From Hyphomicrobiales bacterium (GTDB lineage: Bacteria; Pseudomonadota; Alphaproteobacteria; Rhizobiales; Beijerinckiaceae), in contig JAQGJO010000264.1 of the NCBI GenBank assembly GCA_028290595.1, forward strand, positions 1 to 6,641: a stretch of DNA of 6,641 nucleotides, written 5' to 3'. The notes beneath the pieces were generated by a model. It was not told the origin of the DNA, did not search any database, and saw only the letters and a program-made list of their open reading frames with translations. Below, piece after piece: positions 1-5,300 of the stretch. A program made the translations under genes and the position numbers. How positions within the stretch are numbered: position 1 is the first letter of the stretch; each line of letters begins with the position of its first letter.

Positions 1-840
1 GACGGTACCGTTGAGGACCGAGCCGGTATCGAGATTGAGCGTGCGGGTGAAATTGCCGGAGAAATTGATCGCCCGCGTCGCGCCCGTAATGGTGCCGCTG
101 TTGGTGACGGTGCCCGCCCGTCCCAGAAACAATCCTTCGCCGGAGGCGGATTGAATTGTGCCGGTGTTGATGAATGTGCCGCCTCCTGTGCCCTCGACGG
201 CGCGCGAATTCACATTCGCGCCGGTGGATTCGATGAAACCGTTGTTCGTAAACGTCAGCGGCGCGCTGGCGCTGGCATAGACGCCATTGTAGGTGCCACT
301 GATCCGTCCCGTCGCAGTGTTGGTGACCGTGCTGGCGCCGCCCTGAACCAGAACGCCGGCGGCAAAGCCCGTTCCGGTATTTTTGATCGTGCCGGAATTG
401 ATCACCGTGCGCGAAGCGCCCTGGCCGACGCTCACCGCACTGCTGGAATTGTTCGCCGTGATCGTCGCGCCTTCGAAATTGGTGACCGTACCGCCGAACC
501 GCAACAAGACCAGATCGCCGAGGGTTCCCGTCTGGGTAATGGTTCCGCGGTTGTTGACGCTTCCGGCGCCTGCCACATTGGTGCCGATGCTGATGCCGTT
601 GTTGCCGGCGCTGATCGTCGCTCCGGCCTGGTTGTCGACGCTGCCGCCGCCGCTCAACACGATCGCATTGCTGGTGCTGGTGATTGAGGAAAAATTGGTG
701 ACGGAAGAACCGGCAACCGAGAGCGCCACCGCATTGGCAGCCGTGGACGAGATGGAGCCGCGATTGGTCAAGGCCCAGGCGCCGGTCGTTGCATAGATCG
801 CGCGATTGCCGAATGTGTTGGTGATGGTGACGCCGGAGGA
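1..840 (-). repeat. Degenerate beta-helix rung repeats within the passenger domain
   Basis: Reading the minus strand, about eleven degenerate protein repeats can be lined up, with cores such as VTNSGTI, FINTGTI, VINSGTI, VNNRGTI and LTNRGSI spaced about 20-27 residues apart. The repeats are conserved at the protein level only; the DNA copies are diverged, so this is not a recent tandem expansion. They probably form successive turns of a solenoid exposed at the cell surface or secreted. Confidence 0.6.
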
Positions 841-1026
841 CACTTCGGCCGTGCTGCCGATCTGGGTGTCGAGATTGACACCTGTGGCGACATTCGAGGT
901 GAGGTTCACATCGGCCGCGCGCACGCCGGCGGACATAAGCAGCGGGGCGAGGGCGACAGTGCCAAACAACACCCGCGCTCGTATGCTCGGCCCCCGCGAA
1001 CACGCGCCATTCCTGCTCTGATCCAC
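1..1026 (-). CDS. Autotransporter-like beta-helix passenger protein, N-terminal part (runs off left edge)
   Basis: The minus strand is open from a GTG at 1026-1024 to base 1, giving 342 codons with no stop; an in-frame TGA at 1047-1045 leaves this GTG as the only start before the signal peptide. A basic N-terminus (residues 5-18) leads into a hydrophobic core (about 19-35) and a VRA-AD signal peptidase I site near residue 37. From about residue 60 the chain is a series of roughly 20-27-residue rungs of the form V-T-N-x-G-T-I followed by a small or polar turn, poor in Cys and charge. This is the usual look of parallel beta-helix passengers of type V autotransporters. The C-terminal barrel would lie outside the window, so the autotransporter class is inferred; a two-partner secretion adhesin is the main alternative. 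The GTG lacks a strong ribosome site (only a G-rich stretch upstream). The plus-strand reading frames over this region are antisense shadows. Confidence 0.8.
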   Translation of the reverse strand, partial: MDQSRNGACSRGPSIRARVLFGTVALAPLLMSAGVRAADVNLTSNVATGVNLDTQIGSTAEVSSGVTITNTFGNRAIYATTGAWALTNRGSISSTAANAVALSVAGSSVTNFSSITSTSNAIVLSGGGSVDNQAGATISAGNNGISIGTNVAGAGSVNNRGTITQTGTLGDLVLLRFGGTVTNFEGATITANNSSSAVSVGQGASRTVINSGTIKNTGTGFAAGVLVQGGASTVTNTATGRISGTYNGVYASASAPLTFTNNGFIESTGANVNSRAVEGTGGGTFINTGTIQSASGEGLFLGRAGTVTNSGTITGATRAINFSGNFTRTLNLDTGSVLNGTV

Positions 1027-1051
1027 TGAGAACGGCCCCCGCCTTCACACC

Positions 1052-1071
1052 GTCGACCGATACGAATCGAC
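1052..1071. promoter_or_regulatory. 20-bp imperfect palindrome, candidate operator upstream of the autotransporter gene
   Basis: GTCGA at 1052-1056 and TCGAC at 1067-1071 form the outer arms of a 20-bp element; an alternative nested pair is CGAT (1058-1061) and ATCG (1066-1069). The length matches that of LuxR-type boxes, and the element lies 26 bases before the GTG start, between the luxR-family gene and the autotransporter. It lacks the CTG-N10-CAG core of classical lux boxes, and short arms like these can occur by chance, so the assignment is tentative. Confidence 0.2.
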
Positions 1072-1083
1072 TGTCGCGGCGAT

Positions 1084-1116
1084 GCTAGAACAGGGCGCTG
1101 TTGCGGGGCACCTAGC
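1084..1116. other. Nested inverted repeats between the luxR-family and autotransporter genes
   Basis: GCTAG at 1084-1088 pairs with CTAGC at 1112-1116. Inside, AACAG (1089-1093) and CTGTT (1098-1102) form a 5-bp stem with a 4-base loop. The structure begins 18 bases past the luxR-family stop codon on the minus strand. There is no following T-run, so it is a poor intrinsic terminator; it may be an operator or an mRNA 3' structure. Confidence 0.3.
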
Positions 1117-1133
1117 TGAAAAGATGGGTTGGG

Positions 1134-1853
1134 CTAGATTGATCCTGCGAGGACCAGGAAAGCAACAGCTTCGCTGCGGCTGCGCGTGTTGAACTTTTTC
1201 TTCACGCGCTCGACATGGAAATGTGCCGTCGCGGTGGCGATGCCGAGAATGATTCCGATTTCCGCATCGGTCTTTCCCGCCGCGACCCAGCGCATGCAAT
1301 CCATTTCGCGCGGGGTGAGCACGACTTCGACCGGTGTTGGTTCGCCCAGGCCCACCGAGGCATGGGCTCTGTCATGAACGCTCACCGCCATGACGCGCAA
1401 AAGCCCGCGGTCGATAGAAGATAGAGTAACAGGCTGCAGCGACGCGATGGAGACAAGCCCCTGATAGCTCGCCGGCCCATGGATGGGGACACCCATCACC
1501 TCGGTCCAGCCATAGGCCCGGCCCGCTTTGACGACCTCAGCACCTTCGATGGTGAAGCTTCGCGCTTCCGCCATCTCGCCCCAGAGAAACGGTGTCATGC
1601 GCCGCTGCGATTCAAGCGCCATCGGATCGTTCTGGAAGAAGCCGCGCTCCATATAGAAGTCGAGCCAGTCCTTCGGCCAGTTGTTGAAATAGAAGCGATG
1701 CTTGCGCGCAGCGCCCGTGCCGGCCCAGGCCCCGGACGCGCAAACGTCGAAACCGAATACCTTGATCGTCTCCAGGAAGCGATCGATGACCTTGGCAACA
1801 TCCGGTTCGTTGGCGCAGTAGTCGAGAAAATCCAGCCCGGCACGCTCGCGCAT
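1134..1853 (-). CDS. LuxR-family transcriptional regulator with AHL-binding domain (no synthase in window)
   Basis: A 239-aa, two-domain quorum-sensing type regulator. Residues about 15-165 match the autoinducer-binding domain, and about 178-237 the GerE-type helix-turn-helix (LTPRE, AAGKTDAEI, then the recognition helix and VKKKFNTRSRSEAV). The four ligand-pocket residues of TraR/LuxR are all present at the expected spacing: W63, Y67, D76 and W91 (TraR W57, Y61, D70, W85), so binding of an acyl- or aryl-homoserine lactone is plausible. GGAG six bases before the ATG supports the start. The gene lies 97 bases downstream of the LssY-domain gene and 107 bases upstream of the autotransporter gene, all on the same strand. 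In its leader, TTGCAC (1908-1903) and AAGATT (1885-1880) spaced 17 bp form a weak candidate promoter. No LuxI-type synthase is visible, so it may be a solo regulator; which genes it controls is inferred from position only. Confidence 0.9.
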   Translation of the reverse strand: MRERAGLDFLDYCANEPDVAKVIDRFLETIKVFGFDVCASGAWAGTGAARKHRFYFNNWPKDWLDFYMERGFFQNDPMALESQRRMTPFLWGEMAEARSFTIEGAEVVKAGRAYGWTEVMGVPIHGPASYQGLVSIASLQPVTLSSIDRGLLRVMAVSVHDRAHASVGLGEPTPVEVVLTPREMDCMRWVAAGKTDAEIGIILGIATATAHFHVERVKKKFNTRSRSEAVAFLVLAGSI

Positions 1854-1950
1854 ATCCCACTCCGCTCAGCCCCGCCTTCAATCTTGATGATCGATAGGTC
1901 GTGTGCAAGCGGATTGTGCGAGCGTGTCGGGATGATGACTTGGCGTTGTC

Positions 1951-2766
1951 TCACGGGCTGACGGCATTCTTGATCGCCTGCCATGCCGCATCCTTGGCCT
2001 CGACCAGAGGCGGCGAGTCGAGCACGCGCGGCGGCGTGGTTTGCGGCTTGCCGGCTGCGACCAGAACCAGCATGCGGATTTCGCCGTCGGTCTGATAGCG
2101 CGAACCTTCGCCATTGCGCCCGTTCAAGGTCGGCTCGACGCCCGACACCTGATAGATCGTTTCCACCATGCCGGCGGCCTGCAGAGCTTGACTAAGGAAA
2201 TCGCGTTCGGCGTCGATGTCCGGCGCGATGTCATGCGTCACCTGGCCGGTATAGCTGCTGATGCCGACGCTGCGATCATAGGTGGCGGAGCCGAGCCAGA
2301 CGGGGCGGCCCTCGGCGCCGCTGTCGATGACCTTCCAGAAGCGGACGTGATGGCGTTGCTTCGCATTGGCGCCGACGGGCAGTTCAAACGCCAGGTCTTC
2401 CCGGCGGCCGTCATAATAAAGCGAACTGACCGGCGCGGTGCGATAGGGCCGGTCGAGCAAGACGCTGCCGACGATCTCGACGCTTGTCTTGAGCGTGATC
2501 GGATCGGCCGGATACCAGCCGGCGGCATGCATGGCGCGGATGACATCTTCGCGGTCGCCGATGAGACCGATATTGAGCGGATCGCCGGGAATGTCTTGCG
2601 CCGTGCGCGTCACCATCGGCCGATCGGCGAGGCCGGGCTGATGCTCATGGTGCGTCCAGGCGATCGGCAGCAGGACATAGGCAAGCAGCAGATAGATGGC
2701 GAAGACCGTGCCGAAGGACAGCAGTGCACGCCTGCGCGTTCTGAATTGGCGGACGATCCATCTCAC
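1951..2766 (-). CDS. Single-span membrane protein with LssY C-terminal domain
   Basis: A 271-aa protein starting at GTG 2766-2764, which overlaps the TGA of the upstream LysR gene by four bases; AGGA about nine bases upstream can serve as ribosome site. A longer in-frame reading from an ATG at 2901 would place 45 residues of nondescript sequence wholly inside the LysR gene, so I reject it. An Arg-rich N-terminus (R2, R6, R9, R11-R13) precedes one membrane segment (about 14-37), predicting N-in topology with the rest in the periplasm. Residues about 58-250 match the LssY C-terminal family: DPLN (62-65), AGWYPADP (82-89), RPY (106-108), GRREDLAFE (120-128), QRHHVRFW (137-144), WLGSATYDRSVG (157-168), TGQVTH (173-178) and DIDAERD (183-189). 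The domain is named after LssY of the Legionella lss locus; its biochemical role is unknown to me. In many proteins it is fused to DedA or PAP2 membrane domains, which are absent here. Confidence 0.85.
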   Translation of the reverse strand: MRWIVRQFRTRRRALLSFGTVFAIYLLLAYVLLPIAWTHHEHQPGLADRPMVTRTAQDIPGDPLNIGLIGDREDVIRAMHAAGWYPADPITLKTSVEIVGSVLLDRPYRTAPVSSLYYDGRREDLAFELPVGANAKQRHHVRFWKVIDSGAEGRPVWLGSATYDRSVGISSYTGQVTHDIAPDIDAERDFLSQALQAAGMVETIYQVSGVEPTLNGRNGEGSRYQTDGEIRMLVLVAAGKPQTTPPRVLDSPPLVEAKDAAWQAIKNAVSP

Positions 2767-3683
2767 TGTCGTTGATCCTGCGGGTGATGCGAAACATGCG
2801 GCAGGCGCTTGATCATGAGATCGAGAAAGCGCCGCGCTGCCGTCGTCAGCGCGCGCCCGCTCGGATAGATGGCAAAAATCGTGACCGGCGGCGGCTCCCA
2901 TCCTTCAAGCACGCGCACCAGGCGGCCGTTCTCGATATCCTCCGCGCAGAGCAGCAGCGGCAGCGCGGCGATGCCCAGGCCCTGCCGTGCCGCCTGGCGC
3001 AGGGCCGACAATTGCGTCGTCGAGAACCGCGGCTGGAACGACACCGTTCGTGCCTCTCGTCCATGTTTGAGCCGCCAGATCCATTCCGACGATTTCGGCC
3101 CGAAGCCGATGCAGTCGAACTGCTTGAGCGCTTCGGGCGTGAGAATGGGCGGCGCGCCTGCGAGCACGCGCGGATGCGCGACCAGCGCAAACTGGCTCAT
3201 GAATATCTTGCGCGCCACTACGTCGGCATCCGGCAATTTTTCGAAGGCGGCGTAGATGACCAGATCGGCGGAGACTGTGCGCGGATCGAACACCGATGTG
3301 GTTGCTTCCAGATGCAACCGCACCTCCGGCGCGGCGATGGCGAATTCGGCGGCAAGCTGTTCGATCAGGACTTCGCCGAGCAGCGGCGGACAGATGACAT
3401 GCAGGGAGCCGGCCGGCACGTCCCTGATGCGGTCCGCCATGGCGAAAACCTTGTCGGCCTCAGTGACGACCTTGCTGCACTGCTCGTAGCATTCGCGCCC
3501 GAACGTGGTGAGCACGAAGCGGCGCGCACCGCGATGAAACAGCGGCGCCCGCAGCCGCGCCTCCAGTTCCACAATGCGCCGGGCCAGGGTCGATTTCGGC
3601 ACATGGAGATGCCGCCCGGCCGCCGACAAGCCGCCGCGGTCGACGACAGTCTTGAACACGTACATATCGTCCAGGCCGCGCAT
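2763..3683 (-). CDS. LysR-family transcriptional regulator (CrgA-like)
   Basis: A 306-aa protein of normal LysR length. The N-terminal winged helix-turn-helix is clear: residues 1-60 with SAAGRHLHVPKSTLARRI (20-37) as helix-turn-helix and ELEARLRAPLFHR leading into the wing. The substrate-binding domain spans about 90-295. The N-terminal pattern MRGLDDM-F-VVDRGGLSAAGR resembles the CrgA/DmlR-like branch. The ATG at 3683 is preceded by GGGACAGTA, a weak ribosome site. The gene is divergent from the esterase-transporter pair across a 110-base gap, the classic arrangement in which a LysR protein controls the divergent genes and itself. Its 3' end overlaps the start of the LssY-domain gene by four bases. 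The inducer is unknown; an aromatic acid or the esterase product would fit the context. Confidence 0.93.
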   Translation of the reverse strand: MRGLDDMYVFKTVVDRGGLSAAGRHLHVPKSTLARRIVELEARLRAPLFHRGARRFVLTTFGRECYEQCSKVVTEADKVFAMADRIRDVPAGSLHVICPPLLGEVLIEQLAAEFAIAAPEVRLHLEATTSVFDPRTVSADLVIYAAFEKLPDADVVARKIFMSQFALVAHPRVLAGAPPILTPEALKQFDCIGFGPKSSEWIWRLKHGREARTVSFQPRFSTTQLSALRQAARQGLGIAALPLLLCAEDIENGRLVRVLEGWEPPPVTIFAIYPSGRALTTAARRFLDLMIKRLPHVSHHPQDQRQ

Positions 3684-3685
3684 TA

Positions 3686-3715
3686 CTGTCCCGTCAGTCG
3701 CACAAGTCTGTCCCG
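3686..3715. promoter_or_regulatory. Pair of CTGTCCCG direct repeats, candidate LysR-protein binding sites
   Basis: CTGTCCCG occurs at 3686-3693 and again at 3708-3715, 22 bp apart start to start, about two helical turns, so both lie on the same DNA face. They sit in the leader of the LysR gene, just downstream of its best promoter candidate. In addition GCACAA (3700-3705) and TTGTGC (3738-3743) form a wider inverted pair. LysR proteins usually bind T-N11-A dyads, which I do not see cleanly here, so the assignment to this regulator rests on position. Confidence 0.35.
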
Positions 3716-3744
3716 ATAATAGAACGAACGCGGCAAATTGTGCA
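3716..3744 (-). promoter_or_regulatory. Candidate promoter of the LysR-family gene
   Basis: On the minus strand TGCACA (3744-3739) and TATTAT (3721-3716) are separated by 17 bp, a reasonable sigma-70 promoter with predicted start near 3709. It overlaps the CTGTCCCG repeat at 3708-3715, which would allow autorepression. Confidence 0.4.
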
Positions 3745-3747
3745 GCC

Positions 3748-3753
3748 TATACT
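3748..3753 (+). promoter_or_regulatory. Candidate -10 box of the esterase-transporter operon
   Basis: TATACT at 3748-3753 is a good -10 hexamer 40 bases before the chosen ATG. The -35 position (about 3725-3730, CGAACG) is poor. A weak -35 is common at promoters that need a LysR-type activator, and this one lies back to back with the LysR-gene promoter. Confidence 0.35.
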
Positions 3754-3793
3754 TCTGTCATCGAACTGTTGCGGGCAAGGAACGGTCAAGCAC

Positions 3794-5263
3794 ATGGCGC
3801 AGGCGGAACGGGTCATCGTAGAGACGGCGTTCGGCCGCGTGCAGGGCGAAGCGGCGGGCGGCTTCGTCCGCTTCAGCGGGCTTCCCTATGGCGGATCGGT
3901 TGTGGGTGACCGGCGTTTCGCGCTTCCCGGTGCCGCGCCGCGCTGGACCGGCGTGCGTGATACGATCGCTAGAGCCTCGATCCCGCCGCAGCCGCCGTCC
4001 CGCCTCGCCAAGGTCATGGGAGACTTTCCCGCGGCCCAGAACGAAGACTGCCTGCATGTCGATGTCTGGATGCCGCGCGAACGGACGCAGGCGGCTCCCG
4101 TCTTTGTCTTCCTGCATGGCGGCGCCTTCATCACCGGCGGCGGCTCGGTGTCCTGCTACGATGGCGGCCTGTTGGCCGAGCGCGCCGGATCTGTCGTCGT
4201 CAATGTCACCTACAGGCTCGGCGTCCTCGGCCTTCTGCCGGTTCAGGGCGTCGCGCCCCCGAACCTGTTCATGCACGATCAGATCGCCGCGTTGCGGTGG
4301 GTGCGCCAGACGATCGCAGCCTTCGGCGGCGATCCAGCCTGCATCACTATCGTCGGCCAATCCGCCGGAGCCTATTCGATTGCGCTGCTGCTGGCGCATC
4401 CGATTGGCCGCGAACTATTCGACCGTGCCATTCTGATGAGCACGCCGCTGGGGCTGAGCCTGCCGAGCCTCGACGATGCGGAAAGGCTTGCGCGGGAATT
4501 GCTCGCAGAGCTCGGCCTCGCGCCGGATCAGGCGAAGGCGCTGCGCGATGTGCCGCTACCCCTTCTGCTGCAGGCGCAAATCGCTTTGCTGTGCCGGCCG
4601 CCGCAAGGCGCGCCCGGCGACGTCACGCCGCCGTTTCTGCCGGTGATCGATGGCGATCTCGTGCCCGCCCTTCCCATGCAAGCGGTCGCAGCCGGCGCCG
4701 GCGCATGGTGCCCCACCATGATCGGCGTGACGCGCGAGGAAATGGCCGCCTTCTATATCGACAGCCCGCTTGAAAATCTTTCGAACGAAGCGGTGCTGCG
4801 CGAATATCAGAAAGCCCATGGCGACGGCGCTGCGGACGCATTTCAAAAAGCCCTTGCGGCGCGGTCGCCAAGTGCGCCTGTCGCAGCATTGATGGATCTG
4901 CGTGGCGACGAGATGTTCGTCACGCCGAGCCACGAATTTGCCCGCCTGCAGGGCGCGGGCGGCCATCGCGCCTTCGTCTATCAGTTCGACTGGCAGGCGC
5001 CGCAATCGCCAGTCGCTGCCTGTCATTGCATCGATCTGCCGTTTCTCTTCGGCAATCTTGAGGACTGGCATGGTGCGCTGATGCTGGCTGGCTCAAATCC
5101 AAAAGAGACCGCAGATCTGAGCCGCGCGATGCAGAACGCGTTTGTGGCGTTCGCCCGCAGCGGCGATCCAAACGCGCCGGCGCTGCCGGTCTGGCCGAGC
5201 CATGACCATCACGGCGCGGTTCTCCATTTCGATCGAAAAATCACCGCCGCCGGCACGGCGTGA
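3794..5263 (+). CDS. Type-B carboxylesterase (alpha/beta hydrolase)
   Basis: A 489-aa protein of the carboxylesterase type-B/cholinesterase family, near the usual length of about 500. It opens with the family N-terminus (VETAFGRVQG, then LPYGG), followed by the conserved EDCLHVDVW (84-92), the oxyanion-hole motif HGGAF (108-112), the nucleophile elbow GQSAG with Ser190, the acid Glu316 in GVTREEM (311-317) and the catalytic His411 before DLPFLFG. The triad is complete. I chose ATG 3794, with AAGGAA 11 bases upstream; an ATG at 3740 would add 18 residues without family similarity and would precede the predicted -10 box. There is no signal peptide, so hydrolysis is probably cytoplasmic. His411 is flanked by Cys410 and Cys412 where the family usually has Gly after the His. 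A predicted aromatic-acid transporter follows 37 bases later in the same direction. The substrate cannot be read from sequence; an ester of an aromatic acid is an inference from the neighbour. Confidence 0.92.
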   Translation: MAQAERVIVETAFGRVQGEAAGGFVRFSGLPYGGSVVGDRRFALPGAAPRWTGVRDTIARASIPPQPPSRLAKVMGDFPAAQNEDCLHVDVWMPRERTQAAPVFVFLHGGAFITGGGSVSCYDGGLLAERAGSVVVNVTYRLGVLGLLPVQGVAPPNLFMHDQIAALRWVRQTIAAFGGDPACITIVGQSAGAYSIALLLAHPIGRELFDRAILMSTPLGLSLPSLDDAERLARELLAELGLAPDQAKALRDVPLPLLLQAQIALLCRPPQGAPGDVTPPFLPVIDGDLVPALPMQAVAAGAGAWCPTMIGVTREEMAAFYIDSPLENLSNEAVLREYQKAHGDGAADAFQKALAARSPSAPVAALMDLRGDEMFVTPSHEFARLQGAGGHRAFVYQFDWQAPQSPVAACHCIDLPFLFGNLEDWHGALMLAGSNPKETADLSRAMQNAFVAFARSGDPNAPALPVWPSHDHHGAVLHFDRKITAAGTA

Positions 5264-5300
5264 GAGCTTTCATTCAGCATCTGTCGCGAGGGGACTGTCC

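Noticed and set aside
151..796. Two overlapping plus-strand open frames of 178 and 137 codons
   Set aside because: They are antisense to the continuous minus-strand passenger gene, have no domain-like pattern, and use Ala/Arg/Asp- or Pro/Val/Leu-rich text typical of GC-rich shadow frames.
906..1010. A 34-codon frame from ATG 1010 on the minus strand, possibly the true start of the autotransporter with a frameshift
   Set aside because: AGGA abuts the ATG with no spacing, the frame stops at 908-906, and the GTG frame gives a complete signal peptide without needing a frameshift.
1037..1880. Shared 11-mer TGAAGGCGGGG upstream of both the autotransporter (1047-1037) and luxR-family (1880-1870) genes
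   Set aside because: An exact 11-mer match is expected a few times by chance in a window of this length and GC content; I could not show a shared regulatory role.
2041..2775. Long plus-strand open frame of 244 codons opposite the LssY-domain gene
   Set aside because: The minus strand carries a recognisable conserved domain in this region; the plus frame is an antisense shadow of a GC-rich gene. The same holds for the 315-codon plus frame at 2772-3719 opposite the LysR gene.
2767..2901. A 45-residue N-terminal extension of the LssY-domain protein from ATG 2901
   Set aside because: It lies wholly inside the LysR gene, is not family-like, and the GTG at 2766 gives a coupled start directly before a basic N-terminus and membrane anchor.
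3740..3793. Upstream ATG at 3740 for the esterase
   Set aside because: It adds 18 residues with no signal peptide or family similarity, has no good ribosome site, and would lie upstream of the candidate -10 box.
5142..5300. Upstream in-frame start for the transporter at 5142
   Set aside because: It overlaps the conserved end of the esterase, the added residues are not membrane-protein-like, and ATG 5301 has a strong AGGGGA ribosome site.
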